DNA of 64,000 nt from Thermodesulfobacteriota bacterium. Lineage in GTDB: Bacteria > Desulfobacterota > DSM-4660 > Desulfatiglandales > Desulfatiglandaceae. Positions 1 to 8,462 of this stretch are shown here, piece by piece (position 1 is the first letter of the stretch; the number at the start of each line of letters is the position of its first letter). A program made the position numbers and the translations under genes. The notes under the pieces were generated by a model, which saw nothing but the letters and a program-made list of their open reading frames with translations, had not been told where the DNA came from and did not search any database. The DNA lies in NCBI GenBank assembly GCA_028278625.1, contig JANQDY010000072.1:1-64000 (forward strand). Direction: 5' to 3'.

Positions 1-75
1 CGTCTTTATTGGGGTTATCTTTTTCATGCTTGTACTCCTACCCGCCCCACACTAATTATTCAAGGGGTAGGTGTC

Positions 76-657
76 TCAGCTACATTGGCACAGAGGGCCT
101 CCGTCTTTGCAGCGTTTTTGTTTTCGAGCACTGCCGTAACCTTCCAATTCCTTTATCATTGAACGTAATTCTTCAATTTGGGACTTTTGTCTTTCCATCT
201 CGAGCCCTTGTCTTTCGTTTCTGGCTTTCAGCTCTTTAATAGCTTCAACGAGCACTGCGGTCAGTTTTGAGTACGAAACTGCCTTGTATCCATCCTTGTC
301 CTCAGATACCAGTCCAGGTAACTCTTTTTCGACGTCCTGGGCAACCAGACCGATGTGCGTACCTTTTGTAAGTCCTATGTCGGGATATTCGTCAGTCTTC
401 CACTCATAGCTCACTCCCTGCTTGTAGGATCCGGTGTTATTAAAGCCGGCATCGCGTCCGAAAAAGGAGTTGTTGACTCCGGTGATGTTACCACGCCCGG
501 CATTCATCCCGAAAAATGCGTTGTCGCTTCCGGTGGTGTTATCCTGCCCGGCGCCGTATCCGAAAAAGGAGTTGTATTCTCCGGCGGTGTTACTGTACCC
601 GGCGCTCCGTCCGAAAAAAGAGTTGTTGTCTCCGGAGGAGCTGCGGGATTCCAGAAG
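76..657 (-). pseudogene. 5'-truncated S74/tail-fibre-type (endosialidase chaperone) protein remnant
   Basis: The reading frame carries four copies of a repeat with the core N-x-FFG-x-x-AG-x-x-N-T-G, the beta-roll type seen in trimeric fibre heads. It is followed by a peptidase S74-like intramolecular chaperone segment (GLVAQDVEKELP, then AVSYSKLTAVLVEAIKEL) and a short coiled coil. S74 domains trim and trimerise phage tail spikes and bacterial surface fibres. No credible start precedes the repeats: the open frame extends upstream only by reading through a strong hairpin and antisense-like sequence inside the neighbouring DUF1566 gene, out of frame with it. I read this as a remnant that has lost its N-terminal stalk. 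It could instead be expressed through a frameshift from the upstream gene, which I think is less likely. Confidence 0.6.
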
Positions 658-690
658 CCGGTGGCTGCCTATAACAATTGCAGCCACCGG
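658..690 (-). terminator. Strong hairpin after the DUF1566 gene
   Basis: Eleven perfectly paired bases (658-668 with 680-690) surround an 11-base loop, about 36 bases past the stop of the DUF1566 gene on the minus strand. There is no clean T-run after it, so it may slow rather than fully terminate transcription. It separates the DUF1566 gene from the fibre remnant. Confidence 0.45.
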
Positions 691-725
691 ACCGGAGGGA
701 TTAAGTGACACTGGGGGACCGTTTC

Positions 726-1775
726 TCAGCGCACGCAGCGCACACGGCTCCCTCGCGACTTTAGGTTGGCCCACGTGTGGCCATGTTCGAAGGTGATGTT
801 CTCTGCATACCATTTCTGACGCCCAGAAGCCGAGGAAGACGACCAGTATCTTTCCTGAAATGTTCCGGGAAAGAAATTCTCGTTTATGGCGGGTTGATAT
901 ACTGTAAGGTCAGCGAGGCTCTGGAGTTCCTTGATGTCGGGAAGCCGCCAGTCATCATACCCGTTCTCCTCGGGAAATACCAACTCCTCGCAATATTTGA
1001 GCGCATTTCCCCAATGCGGCTTGTACGATCCGCCCTCACTGCAGTCCGGGCCTGAAGTTCCGCCCGTGCACTGCTGCCACATGAGACCGGTGACGTTGTC
1101 GGTGACCGTTCCGTCTCCGTTGTCCGTGTATGAGGTCCCAGGCAGAAACTCTTCACCCCGTACGCATCTTACGAAATTGTCGGATCTGTCCAGCAACATT
1201 GCGGCGGAGCTGCCATCATGATAGGAAAACCGCCAAGAAAGCTCCCACAGCTCGGTTTCCGCAGGGTTTGATGTCCAGTAGCCGTAGTCTTTGTCTCCGC
1301 CCGGATCCGGAAACACGGATACATCAATCCCTGGTCCCGGAATAGGTACGGAGTAATCCGCAAGGCTTTGAAGCTCATACAGATTGGGCACTCTCCAGCC
1401 GTCACCCGGCAGGTCGACGTTTTCGCAGTAGGCAAACGCCTCCTCCCAGATCATTTCATAAGCTTCGCCTGTTTCACAGTCCGTTCCGCTCTCACCGGAA
1501 GTGCATTTCTGCCAAACGAGACCCGTCACGTCATCCGTGACCGTACCGTCTCCGTTATCGGTATAGCTCATGGGATTGGACGTGTATTCCGCATCCTGGC
1601 CGTTGTACATCGTTCCGCATTCAATTACATACTTCCTGGAGTAGCATAGCTCTATGCCGGTGTCGGGCAAGTTGCTGTAGGTCTGGGTTTGGCCTGTGGC
1701 TGTCGTCACGCCGAACGGGAGGCCAACCAGCATGCATAGCGCACAGACTGTGGCGATCGATTTTAAATAGGTCAT
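726..1775 (-). CDS. Secreted DUF1566 (Lcl C-terminal domain) protein with two repeats
   Basis: The 349-residue protein begins with a Sec signal peptide (hydrophobic stretch at about residues 8-27, likely cut near Thr-Gly-Gln). It then has two DUF1566 repeats at about residues 68-205 and 214-349. Each opens with a YTDNGDGTVTD motif, continues through GLVWQ/GLMWQ and a WR(V/L)P-x-x-x-ELQSLAD motif, and ends in VRCVR. The domain is common in secreted or surface proteins of deltaproteobacteria; its biochemical role is not established. Paired cysteines in each repeat suggest disulfides outside the cytoplasm. The start is preceded by a GGAT-rich weak ribosome site. It is followed by a hairpin and then a truncated fibre-like gene, so a once longer surface-protein locus has probably decayed here. 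Confidence 0.8.
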   Translation of the reverse strand: MTYLKSIATVCALCMLVGLPFGVTTATGQTQTYSNLPDTGIELCYSRKYVIECGTMYNGQDAEYTSNPMSYTDNGDGTVTDDVTGLVWQKCTSGESGTDCETGEAYEMIWEEAFAYCENVDLPGDGWRVPNLYELQSLADYSVPIPGPGIDVSVFPDPGGDKDYGYWTSNPAETELWELSWRFSYHDGSSAAMLLDRSDNFVRCVRGEEFLPGTSYTDNGDGTVTDNVTGLMWQQCTGGTSGPDCSEGGSYKPHWGNALKYCEELVFPEENGYDDWRLPDIKELQSLADLTVYQPAINENFFPGTFQERYWSSSSASGRQKWYAENITFEHGHTWANLKSRGSRVRCVR

Positions 1776-2827
1776 TTTATTTATCCTTTCATAAAGTCTT
1801 TCTGGTTGAAATTTACGCTCCGGCGAAAGCCGGAGGCGCCTTGGTAATGACTGCCGCGATTATTCTCACCTCCTTTCGTAAATTATTTGCCTAATAGGAA
1901 TATTGCATTAAAGGCTGGTCTCGTATCGGGAATCGGTTTCTCTCAGCTTATGGATTGAACATGGTCAACGAAGGTTCGCTTTCTTGAGCTTGAAGCGGAT
2001 GTTCCCTATTAAGGCAATATGTCAACTGCTTGTGGTTTGGTTTCTGGCCCGGTTTCCCATCCCGGACTTCGACTTCTTCCCACCTGCGCAAGAGAATAAA
2101 CAACTTTCGTAAAGATAATTTTTTTCATTTGTAAAAATTTTGTAAATATCGTTGCGTTAAGTTCTGGTTGTCGCGGTTTCGCCGGTCCGACACGGCCCGC
2201 ACCGTGCCGAACTTGCCCCTGGGTCGAAATCGACATTTTTACCAATTGATAAACTATCTGTTGACGGATCAAGATAAGGAGCAACTCATGACAACAGCCC
2301 CTTCGGGGGCATAGGCTCACGTTTTGCCGACGTTCATCACAGCATTTCCTGACCAATTGGCCATGGGATGATCAGCGGGTCGTTGAACAAGTCACTCTCG
2401 ATGCCGACGCGCTTCTCGGCGGTTTTTCAGAAACACGACCCCTTCTGATTCCTCTTATGGTAAGAGACCGGTGTTGTCCTCTTCCATAAATCTGTTTTTC
2501 TCGTCAAACTCGAATTCAGACAGTTTGAAAAGTTTGAGAAGGATTTGTTCCGGGATCAAAAAGCTGGACTATTGCTTCATATAAGAACAAGGATTCCGTC
2601 GGAATTTTCTAGGTCACGATGCTGTATTCTAATACCTGTTCCTGGGGGGTTGCCAGAGGCCACATTATATGTTGTTCTTTCAAAGTATTTGCTATATTTT
2701 CATATTTCGGCGATCGAATGGAGACCAGGCAGAAAGCTTTTGGGATTCATTTTCCAGTGTTGCACAATGGTGACTCGTATGGCGGCTTTCCTGGACCGCC
2801 TTCGGGTTCATCTAAAGGGGGATACGA
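1776..2827. other. Gene-poor stretch with hairpins, no convincing gene
   Basis: About 1 kb holds no frame with convincing protein character. Short frames on both strands are low-complexity or lack ribosome sites. Two structures stand out: a GAAA-loop hairpin at 1818-1835 and a very stable GCCCC-TTCG-GGGGC hairpin at 2297-2310. A frame from about 2364 to 2488 on the plus strand has coding-like codon use but no start and no recognised homology, so it may be gene debris. Confidence 0.5.
1818..1835 (-). repeat. GAAA-loop hairpin in the 5' leader, REP-like
   Basis: CTCCGGC-GAAA-GCCGGAG is a perfect 7-bp stem with a 4-base loop, lying in the 5' leader of the DUF1566 gene. Just upstream on the minus strand (1863-1875) is a near-perfect Shine-Dalgarno sequence, AAAGGAGGTGAGA, with no good start codon at normal spacing. 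The hairpin resembles dispersed palindromic intergenic repeats, but only one copy is visible here. Confidence 0.35.
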
Positions 2828-2908
2828 ATGACGGTTAAGGACGAAGTAACCTGTGCCAAGACTGGTCATGTAGGGCGTCCCATCGAGCAGGATAAGCCCC
2901 TGCTATAA
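2828..2908 (+). CDS. Possible 26-residue small ORF upstream of the OYE gene
   Basis: A 26-codon frame beginning MTVKDEV has a good ribosome site (AAAGGGGG, 2815-2822 region) and ends 26 bases before the Old Yellow Enzyme gene. I recognise no family. It could be a leader peptide, the last piece of a lost gene, or chance. The ribosome site is the only positive evidence. Confidence 0.25.
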   Translation: MTVKDEVTCAKTGHVGRPIEQDKPLL

Positions 2909-2934
2909 GGATAACCTTAAAGGAGAGATATATC

Positions 2935-4047
2935 ATGAGTAAGCTGTTTGAATCCGGAAAAATTAACGGGATGGAATTGTCGAACCGTTTCGTCCGTTCG
3001 GCTACCTGGGAAGGCATGGCGGCAGACGACGGTACGGTGAGTCCTAGACTGATAGAAACCATGATTGCGTTGGCCAAAGGTGGAGTAGGAATGATCATAA
3101 CCAGTCACGCCTACGTGCGGCAGGAAGGCCAGGCAGGCCCTTGGCAAATCGGCGTGTACAAGGATGAACTGATTGATGGGCTGAAAGAGATGGCCTCGGC
3201 TGTTCACGAAAACGGGAGTAAGATCGTCATGCAGATCGCTCACGCAGGCCATTTTGCCGCTAAAACACTCACGGGTCTCGTGCCCTGGGTGGCTTCCGAC
3301 TACGAAGGTCTGGCGAAATCGCCCCGCCATGAGATGACCGTCGATGACATCCGTGCCCTCACCGTTTCTTTCGCCGAGGCGGCCAGAAGGGCAAAGGTTG
3401 CGGGATTCGATGGTGTTCAAATCCACTCCGCCCATGGCTATCTGCTTAGCCAGTTCCTGTCCCCCATGTATAATCGACGTATGGATGATTACGGAGGCAG
3501 CATTGAAAATCGGGCAAGAATCCATCTTGGGGTGCTGCATGCCATCCGAAAGGTGGTGGGCGACGACTTCCCCGTTCTGGCGAAACTCAACTGCGGCGAC
3601 TTCGTCGAGGGCGGTCTGAATACAGCCGACGCGCTCCAGGCAGGCAGGTTGCTGGCGGAAGCTGGTTTGGACGCCCTGGAGATTAGTGGCGGCCTACTCA
3701 CAGGTGGCCGGATGAGTCCCAGCCGAATGGTGAAGAACGAAGAGCAGGAAGCATACTTCAAGAACGAGGCTCGGGCCTTTTCCAAAGAGTTGGATATTCC
3801 TTTGATCCTGGTGGGCGGCATGCGCTCCTTTGAAACGGCCGAAGGACTTTTGGACGATGGAACAGCGGATTTCATTTCTATGTGCCGCCCCTTTATTCGC
3901 GAGCCCGACCTAATAAACCGTTGGAAATCCGGTGATCACCGCAAGGCCTTTTGCAGATCGGATAACGCCTGTTTCAAACCGGGTATGGAAGGGAAGGGCA
4001 TTTACTGTCTCACCGCCGAAGTGGAAAAAGGGAAACTGGAGGCTTAG
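2935..4047 (+). CDS. NADH:flavin oxidoreductase, Old Yellow Enzyme family (copy 1)
   Basis: A 370-residue FMN-binding TIM barrel of the class that reduces activated C=C bonds, here without the C-terminal FAD/NAD domain of 2,4-dienoyl-CoA reductase. Visible motifs are an N-terminal LSNRFVRSAT, HAG at 103-105 over the flavin, the substrate-binding pair H164/H167 with Y169 (IHSAHGY), the YGGS-IENRAR motif, and LVGG near the phosphate site. At the C-terminus, where relatives bind a 4Fe-4S cluster by four cysteines, this copy has C340, D343, C346 and C358, so the second cysteine is replaced by Asp. The start has an AGGAGAG ribosome site. The next gene, an SMP-30 family protein, starts one base after the stop, so the two are translationally coupled. 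The substrate is unknown. Confidence 0.88.
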   Translation: MSKLFESGKINGMELSNRFVRSATWEGMAADDGTVSPRLIETMIALAKGGVGMIITSHAYVRQEGQAGPWQIGVYKDELIDGLKEMASAVHENGSKIVMQIAHAGHFAAKTLTGLVPWVASDYEGLAKSPRHEMTVDDIRALTVSFAEAARRAKVAGFDGVQIHSAHGYLLSQFLSPMYNRRMDDYGGSIENRARIHLGVLHAIRKVVGDDFPVLAKLNCGDFVEGGLNTADALQAGRLLAEAGLDALEISGGLLTGGRMSPSRMVKNEEQEAYFKNEARAFSKELDIPLILVGGMRSFETAEGLLDDGTADFISMCRPFIREPDLINRWKSGDHRKAFCRSDNACFKPGMEGKGIYCLTAEVEKGKLEA

Positions 4048-4048
4048 A

Positions 4049-4939
4049 ATGATCTCTCTTGATTCCTCGTTCGAGAGGCTCATCGTTCCAGGGGTAAAAA
4101 TCGATCTGGTTGCCGGTGGGTTCCAGTTTACGGAAGGCCCGGTTTGGAACAGCCGGGAAAAGTATCTCATATTCAGTGACATATTCGGGGATACCCTATA
4201 CGTGTGGTCTGAAGAAAAGGGCTGCAATGTGTTTCGACGACCGAGCGGCCAAGCGAACGGCAACACTCTTGACCATTTGGGACGCCTGATCACATGCGAA
4301 CACGAGAATCGCAGGGTGTCCCGAACCCTGGAAGACGGGACGGTAGAGACCCTCGTTGATGGCTATGAGGGGAAGAAACTGAACAGCCCCAATGACGTTG
4401 TCTGCTCGTCAGCGGGTGACATCTATTTCACTGACCCGCCTTACGGTTTGATTCAGCCGGATGGTTCCATAAAAGGCCAGGAATTAGATCTTTTCGGTGT
4501 CTATCGGTTTTCACCCAGTGAAGGGAGCCTGACTCTGCTGGCCGCTGATTTTGTCAGACCCAACGGACTGGTGCTTAGCAAGGATGAAACGCAGCTATTC
4601 ATTGCAGACACCGAGCGTCATCATGTTCGTGTGTTTGATGTGTCTGCGGAAGGGAAACTTCGGAACGGGCGGATTTTTGCAGAGCTAGTATATAAAGGCC
4701 TTAAAGGCAGACCCGATGGAATGAAACTGGATACCGAGGGCAATCTCTATGTTGCAGGCGGTATTATTGGAAGCGTTTGGGTATTCGATCCGGGCGGGAA
4801 ACTGATCGGGCTTATTGAATTCCCGGAAGGCCCGGCAAATCTTTCGTGGGGTGGTGAGGACTGGAGAACACTCTTTGTGACAGCCAGGAGTTCTGTTTAT
4901 CGTCTAGAAATGAACGTGCCTGGGATGCCGGCAGCATAA
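4049..4939 (+). CDS. SMP-30/gluconolactonase/LRE family protein
   Basis: A 296-residue six-bladed beta-propeller of the senescence-marker-30/gluconolactonase family, which hydrolyses lactones using one divalent metal. The three expected metal ligands are visible: Glu in FTEGPVW (about residue 27), Asn in NSPNDVV (about 116) and Asp in RPDGMKLD (about 214). I chose the ATG at 4049, with CTGGAGG just upstream, over an earlier in-frame start that would overlap the OYE gene by 118 bases. Immediate coupling to the OYE gene suggests the lactonase acts on a product of that flavoenzyme's pathway, for example after ring oxidation or reduction. That is inference. Confidence 0.85.
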   Translation: MISLDSSFERLIVPGVKIDLVAGGFQFTEGPVWNSREKYLIFSDIFGDTLYVWSEEKGCNVFRRPSGQANGNTLDHLGRLITCEHENRRVSRTLEDGTVETLVDGYEGKKLNSPNDVVCSSAGDIYFTDPPYGLIQPDGSIKGQELDLFGVYRFSPSEGSLTLLAADFVRPNGLVLSKDETQLFIADTERHHVRVFDVSAEGKLRNGRIFAELVYKGLKGRPDGMKLDTEGNLYVAGGIIGSVWVFDPGGKLIGLIEFPEGPANLSWGGEDWRTLFVTARSSVYRLEMNVPGMPAA

Positions 4940-4940
4940 T

Positions 4941-5204
4941 GATTATGGCCCACTGAATAGACTATTAAAAGACGCAGTTGCCTTTAAATGCAGGGTGCCT
5001 CCATGCTACAACTATAACAACTGCGGCCAATGTCCGCCCCATGCGCCTAAGGCCTCAGAAATTAGACAATTGTTGGAAGGCTATACCCATGGTTTGCTCT
5101 TTGTCCGCAGGGTGAGTTCTGAATTGCTCAAACGCGACCGCAACGACAAAGAGCGCAGGGCCGCCTTCAGAACGGAGGTACGGGAATATGAATGCTATCA
5201 GTAA
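4941..5204 (+). pseudogene. DUF2284 (predicted metal-binding protein) fragment
   Basis: The frame from about 4941 reads through a DUF2284-like core: KCRVPPC, then NNCGQCPPHAP. This is the cysteine-rich motif by which that family is recognised. Only about 80 residues remain, against roughly 180-200 in full members. The N-terminal cysteine half is missing, no ATG start fits (only a GTG at 4995 inside the motif), and the frame ends inside the start of the downstream acetyltransferase gene. I read it as the relic of a deleted gene. The ribosome site of the next gene lies inside it. Confidence 0.6.
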
Positions 5205-5808
5205 AGAACTTTTTTCCATTCAGAAGGATTCTATCAAAGCGGCGTCCAAAACCTATGAACAGGCCTTCCGAGATGATCCATTGTTCACCCAACTCCTACC
5301 TGAAGAAGAAGTCAGAAGAGAGAAGATTCTCCTCATTTTCGAACTCTTTCTTCGCTACGCAACACATTTTGGCGAAGTCTATGCTACATCAAGAGCACTG
5401 GAAGGCGTCATAATGTGGATTCCCTCTGAACACGCGGTGATGACTCCCGAAAAAATGGCTCATTCAGGCTGCCTTGGGGTAACCCAAAAGATCGGGGAAG
5501 CGTTTTTTGAGACATGGGCGGAACTTTTCGAGCATTTGGAGAACAAACATAGGGAAGTTGCACCTTTCAAGCACTACTACCTAGCCGGAATGGCTGTGCA
5601 ACCAGAATCACAGGGGCAAGGCTACTGCGGCGCACTCATGCGGCCTATGATTCAGCGTTTTGATGAACAGGGCATACCCTGTTACTTGGAAACTCAGAAC
5701 GAGAAGAATGTGGGCCTCTATGAACATTTCGGCTTCGAGGTTCGGGAGGTGTTTGTTGTACCCAAGGTTGAAGCAAATTGTTGGGCGATGCTTCGAAAAA
5801 CCCCTTGA
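5188..5808 (+). CDS. GNAT family N-acetyltransferase
   Basis: A 206-residue GCN5-related acetyltransferase. The acetyl-CoA motif A is clear at about residues 132-146 (VQPESQGQGYCGALM, the Q/R-x-x-G-x-G/A loop), followed by motif B (ETQNEKNVGLYEHFGFE) at about 164-180. The family transfers acetyl from acetyl-CoA to an amine on a small molecule or protein; the substrate cannot be told from sequence. The ATG at 5188 has GGAGG nine bases upstream. The gene sits between two decayed gene pieces, overlapping the end of the DUF2284 relic and ending three bases before a radical-SAM relic on the other strand. It may have arrived with, or survived, a rearrangement. Confidence 0.85.
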   Translation: MNAISKELFSIQKDSIKAASKTYEQAFRDDPLFTQLLPEEEVRREKILLIFELFLRYATHFGEVYATSRALEGVIMWIPSEHAVMTPEKMAHSGCLGVTQKIGEAFFETWAELFEHLENKHREVAPFKHYYLAGMAVQPESQGQGYCGALMRPMIQRFDEQGIPCYLETQNEKNVGLYEHFGFEVREVFVVPKVEANCWAMLRKTP

Positions 5809-5810
5809 TC

Positions 5811-5957
5811 CTATTGGCCTGGAGCAACTTAAGACCTCTTCCGATGGTCGTGCTCCAGACGGTCAATCCGAAAATGTCCGGCGAGAATTTCACCGCCTTC
5901 TCGGTAGCCTGCGCCAGCGAGAGCCCTTCGGAGAGCCCGTCAATGATTCGTACCTAG
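5811..5957 (-). pseudogene. B12-binding radical SAM protein fragment
   Basis: On the minus strand a 49-codon stretch reads VRIIDGLSEGLSL, then KFSPDIFGLTVWSTTIGR. This matches the usual opening of the cobalamin-binding domain of B12-dependent radical SAM proteins (acidic IID, then PDxxGLT and a Thr-rich turn). An in-frame TAG lies directly upstream, and similarity stops at the end of the acetyltransferase gene, so only about 50 of some 450-600 residues survive. No Cx3Cx2C radical SAM motif is present. Confidence 0.5.
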
Positions 5958-6370
5958 ACGCCAGGGAGAGTCATTGCGCTGCTTGCAATGTAAAGAAGGC
6001 CCAGGGGGGGCAAATCCCACCGAATACTGGGAACCCATTGTGGGCGAGGTTCCTAGCGCAATTCTCATTTCAACGCTCGATCATAGGGGGCCTCGCGTAT
6101 GAGAAAGCAATCCCCATCCCGTTTCAATCAGGCTTCACATAACAAGTCAGCGGCCTTTTGGCATAACGCCGTTCGCAGTTGTCAAAGTGTGCCGGTGATG
6201 ATTCATGATATCAAACCCAGCTTCTTTTGAGTAGCGCCGCGGTGAACGATTTCTTCTGGGTTTCGTCCGCACATGAAAAAGCCGCTAAAAGGAGAATCGC
6301 GCGTCCCGCTAAAACAGCGCCCCAATTTGGGAGAGTTTGTCTTCCAAGGAACCGCGGTTCATCCAATCTC
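5958..6370. other. Intergenic debris without recognisable genes
   Basis: No frame here has a credible start, ribosome site or family resemblance. A perfect 12-base palindrome, GAACCGCGGTTC, lies at 6349-6360, just past the end of the permease gene on the other strand. Its stem is too short and lacks a T-run for a confident terminator. Confidence 0.4.
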
Positions 6371-7744
6371 TCATTTTCGAACTCCTTTCTTTCTCTTAAA
6401 AACCTGAAAAAACAACAGCCCTAGCCCGATGGTCAGCAGACCGCCCATGGGCGCCTCCGGGGTTGTGGCCAGGCAGTACACCACAATCCACAGGTTTGCG
6501 ACGATGAACAACAAAGGGGTCACGGGATACCCGGGCGTACGGTAATCGGTGGCGAGGCCGGACCTTTGCCGCAGTCGCAGGAGCCCCACAACAGTGAGCA
6601 AAGAAAATATGGAGAGAGTGAATCCTATGTATATGAGCAGCTTTTCGAATGAAGCGGTCAACACCAGCAGAACCGCAATGCCGGCCTGAAGGAATATGGC
6701 CCCGCCGGGGGTGTGTCGGCTGCCGCTGACCCGGGCGATGGGCTGGAAAAACAGTCCGTCCCGGGCCATGGCGTAGTACACCCTGGGGCCTGTCATGATC
6801 ATGGCGCTGATCAATGACAGCAGGCATAGGGTTATGCCCAGGCCGAAATAGAGGCCGGCTCTCGGATTGAAGAGCTCGGATGCGGCCCTTGCGCCCACGT
6901 CAAGCAATGAGCTCATTTCCGCGGGAGAAAGTGCATACACGTAGAGAATATTGACGAGAAGATAGATGCCGGACACGATTGAAGTGCCTGCGATGAGCGC
7001 CAATGGGATGTTGCGGGCCGGGTTTTTGATTTCAGCCCCCAGGTAAGCAGCGGCGTTCCAACCGCTGTAGGCGAAGGCCACGAATATCAAGGATACCGCG
7101 AATTCCCCCTGCCACAAAGAACCGGTTGGCGAAGATACGGAAAAGTTGGACCAGTCACCTCGCCCGATCGTAAATCCGGCGCAGATGAAAACACCCAGGA
7201 CCCCAAGCTTCATGAGAGTCAGGGTGTTTTGCACTCTGCTCCCAAAGGAGAGACCCAAATAATGGACCAGGGTCAAGAGGAGGATCACACCGATGGCCAC
7301 GCTCTCTTTGATGGAAACCGTCAATATGGTGAATCCGTCCAATGTGTATTTTAAAACCGGCGTACCCTCCGTCCCGATGATCGGCGAAAGGTAGGTGGAA
7401 AAAGCAATGGCGGCGGCGGCGATGGGCGCTGAAAATCCCACGGTCAGCGATATCCATCCTGAAAGAAAGGCCATTGCCGGTCCGAAACTGTGCCGGAGGA
7501 AGACGTACTCTCCCCCTGCCTGAGGGAAGTTGGCCCCCAATTCCGCATAACAGAGGGCCCCGCAAAGGGCCAAAAGGCCTCCGGCAAACCAGCAGATGAG
7601 AAGGGCCGTCGGGCTTTGCAGTTTCCCCATGATGAAACCGGAAGTGGTGAATATTCCGGTTCCGATCATGTTGGCCATGACCAGATTGGTGGCGGAAAAG
7701 AGCCCAATCTTCCGCTGTAAACCATGCTGCGGCCTTTGAACCAT
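6371..7744 (-). CDS. APC-family amino acid/polyamine permease
   Basis: A 457-residue inner-membrane transporter of the amino acid-polyamine-organocation superfamily with about 12 membrane helices. The first helix carries the signature NLVMANMIGTGIF, whose G-x-G break forms the substrate-binding kink. The second has CWFAGGLLALCGALCYAELG, the classic APC consensus, and GGEYVFLR follows. The overall pattern fits the basic amino acid/polyamine antiporter or cationic amino acid groups; the exact substrate cannot be given. The start ATG has an AGAAGGA ribosome site. It lies 68 bases downstream of the TetR gene on the same strand, so the two are probably co-transcribed and the permease is likely under that regulator. 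Confidence 0.88.
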   Translation of the reverse strand: MVQRPQHGLQRKIGLFSATNLVMANMIGTGIFTTSGFIMGKLQSPTALLICWFAGGLLALCGALCYAELGANFPQAGGEYVFLRHSFGPAMAFLSGWISLTVGFSAPIAAAAIAFSTYLSPIIGTEGTPVLKYTLDGFTILTVSIKESVAIGVILLLTLVHYLGLSFGSRVQNTLTLMKLGVLGVFICAGFTIGRGDWSNFSVSSPTGSLWQGEFAVSLIFVAFAYSGWNAAAYLGAEIKNPARNIPLALIAGTSIVSGIYLLVNILYVYALSPAEMSSLLDVGARAASELFNPRAGLYFGLGITLCLLSLISAMIMTGPRVYYAMARDGLFFQPIARVSGSRHTPGGAIFLQAGIAVLLVLTASFEKLLIYIGFTLSIFSLLTVVGLLRLRQRSGLATDYRTPGYPVTPLLFIVANLWIVVYCLATTPEAPMGGLLTIGLGLLFFQVFKRKKGVRK

Positions 7745-7812
7745 CTTTCCTTCTCGGTTTGGCGCTTGAGGAAGTTTTGGGAAAAAGCGGGTTCACCACT
7801 TTGCCAAAATGT

Positions 7813-8397
7813 TCAGTCCGACTCACTTAATACGGCGTTCTGCCCTTTATATAGTAAGGTATTTACAATCCTGATCAACTCTGCGTATTCTTCTTCTGTA
7901 TTGAAATCATCGAATTCATAGGATTGTGCTATAAGGGATGCCATTCCATGGACAAATATCCATCTCGTGGCCCTCAGTCTTCTTTGAAGTTCTTTTGGGA
8001 TCCCTTCAAAGAGCGGGTAATCGGAGAGTTCTTCTCCGGCATTGTCGAATATTTCCGAAGAAATTTCCTTATACAGGTGGTTGTGTTTGTCATCTAAAAG
8101 CGCTTTAAAAAGACGCTTTTCTTTTTTGGCGAAAAGTACGTATCCATACCCGTGATCCAGCCATGGATCCCCGGTTCTCGTTGTTCCGATGTATTCCTCA
8201 AGAAGCGTCATGGCCTTCCTTACCACTTCTTCTTCGAGTTTTTTCATTGATGTGAGTTGGGAATAGATGGGCCGTGTGGATGATTTCAATTCTTCGGCAA
8301 TGGAGCGGGCGGACAAAGCGTTCCACCCGTGCTTTCGAACGATCTCAAAGGCGGCGTTGACGATGGATTCCTTTCCGAACTTGACTTTTGGCGGCAT
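7813..8397 (-). CDS. TetR/AcrR family transcriptional regulator
   Basis: A 194-residue repressor-type protein with an N-terminal helix-turn-helix at about residues 9-52. It contains IVNAAFEIVRKHGWNALSAR, then the recognition part SIAEELKSSTRPIYS; the usual invariant Tyr-Tyr/His-Phe turn is replaced by Pro-Ile-Tyr. The variable C-terminal half should bind a ligand. I chose the ATG at 8397 (MPPKVKF) because it begins just before the HTH; the longer frame would add 23 Cys-rich residues encoded by the operator region itself. Two palindromes 39-65 bases upstream are candidate operators. The regulator lies between a divergent Old Yellow Enzyme gene and a downstream permease, both plausible targets. 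Confidence 0.85.
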   Translation of the reverse strand: MPPKVKFGKESIVNAAFEIVRKHGWNALSARSIAEELKSSTRPIYSQLTSMKKLEEEVVRKAMTLLEEYIGTTRTGDPWLDHGYGYVLFAKKEKRLFKALLDDKHNHLYKEISSEIFDNAGEELSDYPLFEGIPKELQRRLRATRWIFVHGMASLIAQSYEFDDFNTEEEYAELIRIVNTLLYKGQNAVLSESD

Positions 8398-8435
8398 GTG
8401 AAGGCCTTTCCATGGGCAATAAGGAATTAGCATTG

Positions 8436-8462
8436 TACAACAAATGTTGTATAACACGTGTT
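8436..8462. promoter_or_regulatory. Two adjacent palindromes, candidate TetR operators
   Basis: TACAACA-AA-TGTTGTA (8436-8451) is a perfect 7+2+7 inverted repeat. One base later comes the perfect palindrome AACACGTGTT (8453-8462). They lie just upstream of the TetR start and in the divergent region shared with the second OYE gene, the standard place for an autoregulatory TetR site. The binding partner is inferred from position. Confidence 0.6.

Noticed and set aside
2009..2356. A 115-codon minus-strand frame in the intergenic stretch
   Set aside because: Composition is not protein-like, there is no ribosome site, and it crosses the TTCG hairpin.
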